Notes under the pieces: model-generated | What the model was told of the DNA's origin: nothing | The model's input: the letters and a program-made list of their open reading frames with translations, nothing else | The model's database searches: none | Program-made: the position numbers and the translations under genes | DNA from: Bacteroidota bacterium | GTDB taxonomy: Bacteria; Bacteroidota; Bacteroidia; Bacteroidales; Dysgonomonadaceae | DNA length: 45,938 nucleotides | Assembly: GCA_023399295.1 (NCBI GenBank) | Contig: JAEWQF010000079.1 | Span: 1 to 45,938, forward strand | Direction of reading: 5' to 3' | Shown here: positions 25,633 through 33,208 of the stretch, piece by piece | Numbering within the stretch: position 1 is the first letter of the stretch | Layout: every line of letters starts with the position of its first letter

Positions 25633-28619
25633 TGGCTGAGTCGTTCACTGATCATCTGTTGGATATCTGCTTCGTCGCCCTGGTAGTTGCTTTTCAGGCT
25701 CTCCAGGTACTGACGTGCCTGGAAGGTGTCTCCCTTGGCCCGATAGGTGTCGGAGAGCAGGATCAGTGCCCTGGCCAACCAATACTGATGGGGTGTTCCT
25801 TTCTGCATGAACTCCTTCACCTGTGCTTCTGCACGATCGTATGACTCCCAACGGTAATAGGTGTCGGCAAGGATAAACTGTGCCTCTGCACCCTGTAGAC
25901 TGCGCGTGTCGTTGGCAATGAAACGGAAGTCATCCATCGCTTTCTCCACCTCGTTGGTCTGCTGATAGGCTTTGCCACGCAACCAACGCACCTCGGTCAC
26001 GACCTCCTGTGAGAGCGAACTGCCCGCCAACAACTCGGTGGCGGTGCGTGCAGCCTCATGATGGCTGTTCATCGCTGACTGGCAGCGTACCATTCCCAGC
26101 TGGGCGGTCTGTTTGTTGGTGGCATTTCTGGCGACGGTCGCCAGACGGGTGTAATCAGCCAGTGCCTGCCGGTAGTTGCCGTTGTTGTATTCGGTCTGTG
26201 AGGCGTAAAGCAGTGCGTTGTCGAGGAACTTCACATTGCCGGCATCAACCACCCTGCGGAAGCGCGAGAGTGCCTGATCCTTGTCGCCCTTCTCATCGGC
26301 GATGACACCCAGCCAATAGTGGGCATCGCTGCTGTATGCCCCGTTGGGGTATGATTGCAGGTATCTCGAGAGCGATGCCTCAGCATCGGCTCTGTTGACC
26401 CGCATGTAGATACTTTCGGCTGCCAGGTAGGTGAGGGAGTCCTGACGCGAGGGCGTGATACGCACCCCTCCTGGAACGGAGTTGGCATAGTCGACGTACG
26501 ACTGGATGTCGTTCATGTCACGGTAAACAGTTTCAAGTGATACCAGCGCATTGCGGGCATCGTCACTCCCCGGGAAGTTCGTTATCACCCTCTTATAGGC
26601 AACAATGCTCTCCCGGTAGTTCCCGTTGTTGTAATGAAGCTGTCCCAGCTGAACCCCTCCCTGACCGGCCAGAGGACTCCTCGGGTAATCGCTCACCAGC
26701 TTCTGTAACTCCGCGATGGCTTCCTGTTCACGGTTGAGCATCGAGAGGGCCCTACTCTTCTCGTAAAGCGCGTCATCGAGGTACTGAGAGTCGGGGTAGC
26801 GACGCATCAGGTTATCGAGCGCCGTGATCTTACCCTGGTAGTTGCGTTGCAAACCCATCACGAAAGCGCGCTGATAGGCTGCATAGTCGGCTACAGCCGG
26901 GTTGCTTTCGGCGGCACGTGCGTAGTATCGTTCTGCTTCTCCAAACTGCCGGTTGAAGTAATGACAGTCACCCACACGGTTCAGTGCATCAGCAACCTCG
27001 GCCTTGTTGCTTTGATTCCCGGCAGTGAGAAAACGTTCAAAGGCGGTCACCGCCTGACTGTATTGTTGTTGTTTGAAGTGGGCATAACCGAGATTGTACC
27101 AACCCATGGCAAAGTTCTCATCCCCCGGTGCGGCCTGTTGTGTGAATTGCCTGAAATCACTCGCTGCCTGCATGTAGTTGCCCATGCGGTAGTAGGACTC
27201 ACCGCGCCAGTACCAGGCGTTGTTGCGCGCTTTCAGGTCGTAACTGCCGGTACCGATGCTGTTGTTGAAATAGTCCACCGCCCGGCTCATGTTGCCGTTG
27301 ATAAACTCCTGTGCCCCTAGCTGGAAGAGCACCATCTGTTTTGCCTCCAGGATGCGCCTACCAGGGTTTTGTATCCGGTTGATGGCGTTGAGTGCAGCCT
27401 GGTAGTCTTTTGTGGTGAGGAAGGTCTCTGCGAGAATGTCATTCACCTGGTCGGTATAGACCGATTGCGGGAACTCGCGAAGGAAGTGCTCAAACAGGGT
27501 GATCGACTGGCTAAAGACCGAGAAGTTGGTGTCGTGTGCCAGCAGGGCGTAATTGAACATGGCGGTCTCCCTGGCCTGCGGGTCATAGTTGTCGCGCGCA
27601 GCCACTTCGAATGCCATCTGTGCCTCCTGCTTGCGGTTCAACCTCAGATAGGTCTGCCCCAGTTGCAACTGTGCATTTTGTGTAAGTGCATCCGCTACTC
27701 CCACAGCCAGTTGGAACATCTTGAGTGCTTCCTCCTGGTTGCCACTCGTCACATAGGAGAGTCCGAGGAAATAGGCGTCGCCACGCAGTGGTTTGGTGGC
27801 TGAGGCAACATATTGCTCATAGTGGGGTATCGCGCGTGTAGGCTGTTCCAGACGGAAATAGCTGTTGCCCAGCACACGGTTTATCTCCCTCAGGTGTTCG
27901 CTGTGGGGATATTGTGTCAGGAACAACTGCGAGAGATTGACTGCCTCGTCGAGCCTGCCTTCGAAGAAGGTTGCCTGTGCAGTATAAAATGCGACCTCTT
28001 CCCGGTATTCGGGATGATCTTTCAGTCGCTGGAAACGACGGAGAGCTGCGGTATAGTCGCTGTTCACGTAATCGATGTATCCCAGGTAAAAGTCGGCCGC
28101 GTCGCGGTATTTGTTGCTGTTGAGCGAGAGCAGTCCAAAACGGCGGGTGGCTTCCTCCCTGTTGCCCAGTTGCAACTCCGTGTATCCCAAGCGAAAACTG
28201 TAGTCCTCCTGGTCGGTGAGTGTGAGGTAGTCCAGGTCGGCCATGGCAAACCAGCTGTGGGCCGTCTGCCACTCTTTCCGGTCGTAATGAGAGGAACCGA
28301 TCAGGAAAAAGAGAGGATGTCGGTGTACGCTCTCCGGATGGTCGTGGATGAATGTTTTCAGCAGCTCACCGCTCCCATCGCTGCCCCGTTTGAATGAAGC
28401 AACTGCCAGCATAAAGGCTGCTTCCTCTTTCAACCACCGGTCATCGCTCACCTCAGTGAAACGTACAAGCAGATCAGCCGCACCCGCGTAGTTGCCTTCG
28501 AGGAACATCTCTTTTCCCTGATTGAACAGCTTCACCGGCTGCGCATGGTAGGTGGTCCGTTGTGCTACCAATGGCTGGAGCAGGGACAGCAATGTCAGAA
28601 GTAAGAAAATTTTTTTCAT
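25629..28619 (-). CDS. Large secreted TPR protein
   Basis: A 996-residue exported helical-repeat protein. The signal peptide MKKIFLLLTLLSLLQPLVAQ gives the ATG at 28619; the frame extends to a TTG at 28679 that would overlap the NUDIX gene. From residue 25 on it is a nearly continuous array of about twenty TPR or TolA-binding-type (YbgF-like) repeats, with units such as ALKMFQLAVG, QAVTAFERFLTAGN and ESIVAYKRVITNFPGSDDARN. It probably scaffolds envelope proteins in the periplasm. The next gene starts on its stop codon (ATGA) and encodes a barrel protein, so the two likely act together. A hairpin lies in its leader. Confidence 0.87.
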   Translation of the reverse strand: MKKIFLLLTLLSLLQPLVAQRTTYHAQPVKLFNQGKEMFLEGNYAGAADLLVRFTEVSDDRWLKEEAAFMLAVASFKRGSDGSGELLKTFIHDHPESVHRHPLFFLIGSSHYDRKEWQTAHSWFAMADLDYLTLTDQEDYSFRLGYTELQLGNREEATRRFGLLSLNSNKYRDAADFYLGYIDYVNSDYTAALRRFQRLKDHPEYREEVAFYTAQATFFEGRLDEAVNLSQLFLTQYPHSEHLREINRVLGNSYFRLEQPTRAIPHYEQYVASATKPLRGDAYFLGLSYVTSGNQEEALKMFQLAVGVADALTQNAQLQLGQTYLRLNRKQEAQMAFEVAARDNYDPQARETAMFNYALLAHDTNFSVFSQSITLFEHFLREFPQSVYTDQVNDILAETFLTTKDYQAALNAINRIQNPGRRILEAKQMVLFQLGAQEFINGNMSRAVDYFNNSIGTGSYDLKARNNAWYWRGESYYRMGNYMQAASDFRQFTQQAAPGDENFAMGWYNLGYAHFKQQQYSQAVTAFERFLTAGNQSNKAEVADALNRVGDCHYFNRQFGEAERYYARAAESNPAVADYAAYQRAFVMGLQRNYQGKITALDNLMRRYPDSQYLDDALYEKSRALSMLNREQEAIAELQKLVSDYPRSPLAGQGGVQLGQLHYNNGNYRESIVAYKRVITNFPGSDDARNALVSLETVYRDMNDIQSYVDYANSVPGGVRITPSRQDSLTYLAAESIYMRVNRADAEASLSRYLQSYPNGAYSSDAHYWLGVIADEKGDKDQALSRFRRVVDAGNVKFLDNALLYASQTEYNNGNYRQALADYTRLATVARNATNKQTAQLGMVRCQSAMNSHHEAARTATELLAGSSLSQEVVTEVRWLRGKAYQQTNEVEKAMDDFRFIANDTRSLQGAEAQFILADTYYRWESYDRAEAQVKEFMQKGTPHQYWLARALILLSDTYRAKGDTFQARQYLESLKSNYQGDEADIQQMISERLSQ

Positions 28620-28633
28620 GTCGATCCAGTTTG

Positions 28634-28669
28634 ATCCCCTCCTATCCGAATCTCTTCGGGGGAAGGGAT
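28634..28669 (-). other. Bulged hairpin in the leader of the TPR gene
   Basis: Arms ATCCC/GGGAT, TCC/GGA and CCGAA/TTCGG stack around a TCTC loop with one mismatch and an asymmetric bulge (13 pairs). It fills the 49-bp space between the NUDIX stop and the TPR start. No T-run follows on the minus strand, so an RNA-processing or translation-control element is more likely than a terminator. Confidence 0.45.
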
Positions 28670-29193
28670 TAAATAACAATCTGTAAGATTTTTTCTATTC
28701 CTTTACGGATGGAAGTGAGTCCGAAATCAGCCGGATTGATCCTGGACAGCGCGATGAAGAGCAGCTCTTCCACATCGTCATCGGCCCGCAACATGCTGAA
28801 ATCATTCACCTTGCACCTGTAAAAGAGATCCACCGTGTGGACTTCAAACCCTGAATATAGATAAATATTGGGAATGGAGAAAAGATAAATGGGTTCCACC
28901 ACTGTCAGCCCACTCTCCTCACTGACCTCCCTGATTACCGCCTCCTCAGCTGTCTCATGAAGGTCGATAAAGCCGCCTGGCAGATCCAGACTCCCTTTCG
29001 CTGGTTCTTTGGCTCTGCGGGCAACAAGCATCTCACCCCTGTCGTTTGTGATTACAGCCACTACCGCTGCCGAAGAGTTGAAGTAGTATACAAAACCACA
29101 CCCGGCACATCGCTTTGATTTCTCGTTGTGTGCGGAAAAATCGGCAGATCCACAACGGGGACAATATTCAAACTGATGGAGAGGATGATTCAT
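28669..29193 (-). CDS. NUDIX hydrolase with N-terminal zinc ribbon
   Basis: Hydrolyses a nucleoside diphosphate linked to another group; the substrate is not evident. An N-terminal zinc ribbon (CPRC at about residues 11-14 and CAGC at about 29-32) resembles that of NudC-type NADH pyrophosphatases. The Nudix box is complete: GGFIDLHETAEEAVIREVSEESGL (about 92-115) follows the consensus GX5EX7REUXEEXGU. At 174 residues it lacks the N-terminal NudC domain. It is separated from mrp by an octamer repeat array and followed by the TPR gene. Confidence 0.92.
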   Translation of the reverse strand: MNHPLHQFEYCPRCGSADFSAHNEKSKRCAGCGFVYYFNSSAAVVAVITNDRGEMLVARRAKEPAKGSLDLPGGFIDLHETAEEAVIREVSEESGLTVVEPIYLFSIPNIYLYSGFEVHTVDLFYRCKVNDFSMLRADDDVEELLFIALSRINPADFGLTSIRKGIEKILQIVI

Positions 29194-29207
29194 CGGGTTG
29201 TTTTTGT

Positions 29208-29287
29208 GATGAGCTGATTTGATGATCGGTTGATTGGGTGATTGGGTGATTGGGTGATTGGGTGAGTGGGTGATGGGCTGATGGGCG
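29208..29287. repeat. Ten-unit octamer array (consensus GATTGGGT)
   Basis: Ten in-phase 8-bp units, each beginning with GA, fill the spacer between the NUDIX start and the mrp stop. Four central copies (29232-29263) are perfect GATTGGGT. The flanking units (GATGAGCT, GATTTGAT, GATCGGTT, GAGTGGGT, GATGGGCT, GATGGGCG) have decayed. It ends two bases from the mrp stop codon. Confidence 0.88.
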
Positions 29288-29289
29288 CA

Positions 29290-30399
29290 TTACCGTTTCT
29301 GCATCTCTACTATCTTGCTCCCCGGGAGCTCACGGTTCCGTTTGTCAACCGCCGTCACCAGGTTTTCGGCCAGTTCACAAAAGGCCATTCCGGTGATGCT
29401 CTCCTGCTGTAGTGCAATCGGTTGACCGTCGTCACCCGCTTCACGGATGCTTTGCACGATGGGTATCTGTCCCAGCAAGGCGTATCCCTTTTCTGCGGCA
29501 AGCCGCTTGCACCCCTCCTTGCCAAAGAGATAATAACGGTTCTCAGGCAGTTCGGCCGGTGTGAACCAAGACATGTTCTCCACCAGTCCCAGAATGGGCA
29601 CATTCACCTTGTCACCGGTGAACATGCTGATACCCTTGCGGGCATCGGCCAGTGCCACCTCCTGTGGCGTGCTCACGATCACCGCTCCGGTAATGGGGAG
29701 GGTCTGTACCAGTGTGAGGTGAATGTCGCTGGTGCCGGGAGGCAGGTCGATCAGGAAATAATCCAGTTCACCCCATGAGGCATCACCAATCAATTGCTTG
29801 AGCGCATTGCCGGCCATGGCACCGCGCCACACAACCGCATCCTCTTTTTTCACGAAAAAGCCAATGGAGAGCATCTTCACCCCATACTGTTCGATGGGCT
29901 GGATCATGTCACGACCTTCTATCTTTTCCAGTATGGGTGCAGCATCCTCCACCCCCAGCATCTTTGGTACCGACGGGCCGAAGATGTCGGCGTCGAGTAG
30001 TCCCACACGGTATCCTTTCTGTGCAAGCGCTACAGCCAGGTTGGTACAGACGGTGCTTTTACCAACCCCTCCCTTGCCGGAGGCCACTGCGATGATGTTG
30101 GCCACACCCGGCAGCAAATCCGGCAGAGCCGGACGAGGAGCCTGTTTCGATTTCACAGAGATATTGCCCTTGATCTCGATATCCTTGTCACCATACATCA
30201 GTATCGCCTGTTCAGCCATCTTCACAACTGACTTGATAAAGGGATCATTCGGTTTCTCGGTGATGAGCGAGAGACTCACTTTCATTCCTTCTATACGGAT
30301 GTCATCTTCCACCATTCCTGCTGAAACAATGTCCTGTCCCGTTCCCGGGTAACGCACATGCTTCAGCGCGTCAATGATTAACTGGGGATATATTGCCAT
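29290..30399 (-). CDS. mrp: Mrp/ApbC-type P-loop ATPase (iron-sulfur carrier family)
   Basis: Iron-sulfur cluster carrier or scaffold ATPase of the Mrp/NBP35 family. The N-terminal MIP18/DUF59 domain (about residues 1-82) carries HVRYPGTGQDIV. The deviant Walker A GKGGVGKST (108-116), DADIFGPSVP and DLPPGTSD follow. The CxxC that binds the cluster in E. coli and yeast relatives is absent: ENMSWFTPAELPENRYYLFG stands in its place. Cluster transfer may therefore work differently or not at all. The gene is bounded on both sides by short-repeat arrays, the upstream one beginning 12 bp from the ATG. Confidence 0.93.
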   Translation of the reverse strand: MAIYPQLIIDALKHVRYPGTGQDIVSAGMVEDDIRIEGMKVSLSLITEKPNDPFIKSVVKMAEQAILMYGDKDIEIKGNISVKSKQAPRPALPDLLPGVANIIAVASGKGGVGKSTVCTNLAVALAQKGYRVGLLDADIFGPSVPKMLGVEDAAPILEKIEGRDMIQPIEQYGVKMLSIGFFVKKEDAVVWRGAMAGNALKQLIGDASWGELDYFLIDLPPGTSDIHLTLVQTLPITGAVIVSTPQEVALADARKGISMFTGDKVNVPILGLVENMSWFTPAELPENRYYLFGKEGCKRLAAEKGYALLGQIPIVQSIREAGDDGQPIALQQESITGMAFCELAENLVTAVDKRNRELPGSKIVEMQKR

Positions 30400-30410
30400 A
30401 ATTATTGTAG

Positions 30411-30495
30411 TTTTAGCATCTAGCTAATAGCTTATAACTTATAACTTATAACTTATAACTTATTACTTATTGCTTATAGCTGTTAGCCTTTTAGC
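30411..30495. repeat. Heptamer array upstream of mrp (consensus TTATAAC / TTATAGC)
   Basis: Eleven in-phase 7-bp units run from 30411 to 30487, and a twelfth follows after a 1-bp slip. Four (30432-30459) are perfect TTATAAC; the others keep the final A/G-C, such as TTTTAGC, ATCTAGC, TAATAGC, TTATTGC and TGTTAGC. The array directly precedes the mrp start on the minus strand, so it occupies the promoter or leader position. Confidence 0.88.
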
Positions 30496-30505
30496 TTTAT
30501 GTTTT

Positions 30506-30568
30506 GAACATCGAATATCAAATAAAGAACCTCGAACCATGAACCTCGAACCATGAACCATAAACAGA
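30506..30568. repeat. Second heptamer array (consensus GAACCAT / GAACCTC)
   Basis: Nine in-phase 7-bp units: GAACATC, GAATATC, AAATAAA, GAACCTC, GAACCAT, GAACCTC, GAACCAT, GAACCAT, AAACAGA. The 14-bp pair GAACCTCGAACCAT is perfectly doubled at 30527-30554. It lies 10 bp from the first array and 22 bp from the trmB stop. Confidence 0.82.
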
Positions 30569-30590
30569 TCAACTTACAAACGTACAAACC

Positions 30591-31328
30591 TCACATTCTC
30601 GCATTTCTGCCGAAGCTGCGATAGGGGTCTTTCTCTATTTCAATGTCAGGCTCCACCCATTCCTGTTTTTTAGGGCAGACGAACCGGAGGTACTTGATGG
30701 ATAAACCACGACTGAGCCACTGTTGTTCATAAAAGGTCCGTATTTCAAGCATCTCATCCTCCATCCCGGAATGATACAAGTCATCGGTGTCACACAACAG
30801 CTCCAGTCTGTTCACCTTGACAATCTCCCGGGTATAGGTGTAAAGGAAGGGGCTGTCACTCTTCAGGTGGATGATGCCATTCTCCTTGAGGATTTGGCTG
30901 TATAGTCTCATGAATCGGGTAGAGGTGAGCCGTTTGTTGGTTTTTTTCATTTGTGGATCGGGAAAGGTGATCCATATCTCAGATACCTCATTTTCGGCGA
31001 AGAAGTAATCGATCAGCTCGATGTGGGTGCGCAGAAATGCAGCATTGGTGAGTCGCTCCTCCAGCGCCTCTGATGCACCTTTCCACATTCTGGCACCCTT
31101 GATGTCGATCCCGATAAAGTTCTTTCCCGGATATTTTCGCGCCAGCCCCACGGTGTACTCACCCTTGCCGCATCCCAGTTCCAACACGATGGGGTTCTGG
31201 TTGCCGAAATATTCATCCCATTTTCCTTTCAGTGGGAATCCGCTCTTCTGCAGCGTTTCGAAAGTATATTGGAATACATTTTCGTAGGTGGCCATGTCGG
31301 CAAACCTGGCCAGTTTATTCTTTGCCAT
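30591..31328 (-). CDS. trmB: tRNA (guanine-N7-)-methyltransferase TrmB
   Basis: Methylates G46 of tRNA variable loops with S-adenosylmethionine. Class I methyltransferase fold: SAM-binding VLELGCGKGEYTVGLA (about residues 49-64), NFIGIDIKGARMWKG, and the TrmB signature IWITFPDPQMKKTNKRL (about 118-135) in the Bacteroidetes form. The 245-residue length is slightly long owing to an extended N-terminus and a C-terminal tail (DPYRSFGRNA). It is divergent from gdhA and separated from mrp by two repeat arrays. A TATTTTTG box lies upstream. Confidence 0.95.
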   Translation of the reverse strand: MAKNKLARFADMATYENVFQYTFETLQKSGFPLKGKWDEYFGNQNPIVLELGCGKGEYTVGLARKYPGKNFIGIDIKGARMWKGASEALEERLTNAAFLRTHIELIDYFFAENEVSEIWITFPDPQMKKTNKRLTSTRFMRLYSQILKENGIIHLKSDSPFLYTYTREIVKVNRLELLCDTDDLYHSGMEDEMLEIRTFYEQQWLSRGLSIKYLRFVCPKKQEWVEPDIEIEKDPYRSFGRNARM

Positions 31329-31359
31329 CTATCAATGTCATCAATTGTGATTCCTCATG

Positions 31360-31367
31360 CAAAAATA
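31360..31367 (-). promoter_or_regulatory. Candidate -7 box of trmB promoter
   Basis: TATTTTTG on the minus strand, 32 bp before the trmB ATG. A TTCG at about 19-bp spacing is a weak substitute for the -33 TTTG. Confidence 0.45.
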
Positions 31368-31669
31368 ACCAATTCTCTGCGAAAAGCGAAACTTTCTTCC
31401 ATTCACTCATCGAATCTTCACGCTTCCTGTCGGTAATCAGTCGATGTAAACCAGCTGTTTCATTTTCTACTCTTATCTGGCAAAATTGTAATGAAACAGA
31501 TCTTTTTTTTGCAGGATTGCGACAGAAACAAAATTGCAGAATCAATTTGATGATACTTTGATATATGAATGACAATCAGATTGTTGCGCCATTGTTGGAA
31601 TCGATGCGGAAAAATAAAAAAAAGAGGTAAAAATGCCGCATTAGAATATCATAAATTCAAATTATTCTA

Positions 31670-31677
31670 TACCTTTG
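31670..31677 (+). promoter_or_regulatory. Candidate -7 box of gdhA promoter
   Basis: TACCTTTG on the plus strand, 33 bp before the gdhA ATG, a good TAnnTTTG match in an AT-rich context. The -33 position has no clear TTTG. Confidence 0.52.
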
Positions 31678-31709
31678 TCAAACATTTATCCTAAATAATC
31701 TTCTATTAT

Positions 31710-33047
31710 ATGAGAGTGAATGACATAATGACACAACTCGAGGCGAAACACCCGGGTGAGTCGGAATACCTGCAAGCAGTGAAAGAGGTACTGGTTTCAA
31801 TTGAAGAGGTGTACAACCAGCACCCCGAGTTCGAAAAAGCGGGCATCATTGAGCGGATCGTGGAGCCCGACCGTATCTTTACCTTCCGGGTGCCCTGGGT
31901 GGATGACAACGGGAAGGTGCAGGTGAACATCGGTTACCGTGTTCAATTCAACGGTGCCATCGGACCCTACAAGGGGGGGATCCGTTTCCACTCCTCCGTG
32001 ACCCTCTCCTCACTCAAGTTCCTGGGATTTGAGCAGACCTTCAAGAATGCACTTACCACGCTCCCGATGGGTGGTGGCAAGGGTGGCTCCGATTTCTCTA
32101 CAAGGGGACGTTCACAAGCCGAGATCATGCGCTTCTGTCAGGCTTTCGTGATGGAACTCTGGCGGAACATCGGACCCGACACCGATGTGCCTGCAGGCGA
32201 TATTGGCGTCGGTGCACGCGAGGTAGGTTACATGTTTGGCATGTACAAGAAGCTGGCCCGTGAGCATACCGGTACCTTCACCGGCAAGGGGATGTCGTTT
32301 GGTGGTTCGAGGCTGCGGCCCGAGGCGACCGGCTTCGGTGCACTCTACTTTGTGGAGAAGATGTGTGCTGCACACCAACTCAATCTGGAAGGTAAAACAG
32401 TTGCAGTATCCGGCTTCGGGAACGTAGCCTGGGGTGCGGTTACCAAGGCCACCGAGCTGGGTGCGAAAGTGGTGGCCATCTCCGGACCCGACGGCTACAT
32501 CTATGACGAGGAGGGAATCAACACGAAGGAGAAGATCGATTGCATGCTCGAACTGCGCAACAGTGGCAACGACGTGGTGGCTCCCTATGCAGATGAATTC
32601 CCCAATGCGATCTTTTACCCCGGGCGTAAACCCTGGGAGTGCAAGGTAGACATCGCGCTCCCGTGCGCCATTCAGAATGAATTGAACCTGGAGGATGCCC
32701 GTCTGCTGAAAGCCAACGGGGTGACACTGGTGGCTGAGGTATCCAACATGGGATGCACGGCTGAAGCGGTTGATTTCTTCCTGGAGCACGAGATGCTCTT
32801 CGCCCCCGGGAAGGCGGTGAATGCAGGCGGTGTGGCTTGCTCCGGACTGGAGATGACCCAGAACGCGATGCACATCTCCTGGAGCAATGAGGAGGTGGAC
32901 AAATGGTTGCACCAGATCATGAGCGATATCCACGAACAATGTATGAACCACGGCCGGAATGGTCGGTACATCAACTATGTGAAGGGTGCCAACATAGCCG
33001 GTTTCATGAAGGTGGCCGACGCCATGATGGCACAGGGCGTGGTCTGA
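31710..33047 (+). CDS. gdhA: Glutamate dehydrogenase (hexameric, probably NADP-specific)
   Basis: Interconverts glutamate with 2-oxoglutarate and ammonia. The 445-residue length is that of small bacterial hexameric GDHs. The substrate side shows YKGGIRFH, LPMGGGKGGSDF (catalytic Lys) and PAGDIGVGAREVGYM. The nucleotide domain has VAVSGFGNVAWGA, and the ending ACSGLEMTQNAM is typical. Cofactor preference is inferred from overall similarity to NADP-type enzymes and was not tested. The gene is single, with its own -7 box and a strong terminator, and converges on the SusCD operon. Confidence 0.96.
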   Translation: MRVNDIMTQLEAKHPGESEYLQAVKEVLVSIEEVYNQHPEFEKAGIIERIVEPDRIFTFRVPWVDDNGKVQVNIGYRVQFNGAIGPYKGGIRFHSSVTLSSLKFLGFEQTFKNALTTLPMGGGKGGSDFSTRGRSQAEIMRFCQAFVMELWRNIGPDTDVPAGDIGVGAREVGYMFGMYKKLAREHTGTFTGKGMSFGGSRLRPEATGFGALYFVEKMCAAHQLNLEGKTVAVSGFGNVAWGAVTKATELGAKVVAISGPDGYIYDEEGINTKEKIDCMLELRNSGNDVVAPYADEFPNAIFYPGRKPWECKVDIALPCAIQNELNLEDARLLKANGVTLVAEVSNMGCTAEAVDFFLEHEMLFAPGKAVNAGGVACSGLEMTQNAMHISWSNEEVDKWLHQIMSDIHEQCMNHGRNGRYINYVKGANIAGFMKVADAMMAQGVV

Positions 33048-33083
33048 AACATTTCTATGCTTTTACTGAAAAAACCATCACTT

Positions 33084-33110
33084 TCCGCGGGGAGCAATTC
33101 CCGCGGATTT
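33084..33110 (+). terminator. Intrinsic terminator of gdhA
   Basis: TCCGCGGG and CCCGCGGA arms, extended by a G-T and an A-T pair to 10 bp, close a GCAA tetraloop. TTTCTTG follows. It begins 36 bp after the gdhA stop. Confidence 0.82.
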
Positions 33111-33124
33111 CTTGTGCAATATAA

Positions 33125-33153
33125 AGAGGGCTGCCAACAAGTGACAGCCCTCT
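33125..33153 (-). terminator. Probable terminator of the SusC/SusD operon
   Basis: Perfect 9-bp arms AGAGGGCTG / CAGCCCTCT around an 11-base loop, 55 bp after the susD-type stop. On the minus strand the stem runs into TTTAT, a weak T-tract; on the plus strand no T-run follows. Confidence 0.6.
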
Positions 33154-33208
33154 AACAAAGCAGCGAATGAAATAATGATGCCCTCCCTGCAGAGGGCACC
33201 ACTATGTT

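Larger units (their letters stand above)
31329..31709. other. Divergent 381-bp spacer between trmB and gdhA
   Basis: No convincing coding frame. It holds a candidate -7 box for each flanking gene (31360-31367 minus, 31670-31677 plus) and otherwise AT-rich sequence with a run of eight T near 31505. I see no hairpin or repeat of note. Confidence 0.6.

Noticed and set aside
30411..30568. Possible CRISPR array
   Set aside because: Units are 7 bp and contiguous, with no unique spacers and no cas gene nearby.
32112..32951. 279-residue minus-strand frame opposite gdhA
   Set aside because: Antisense shadow of conserved GDH codons; no recognisable motif.
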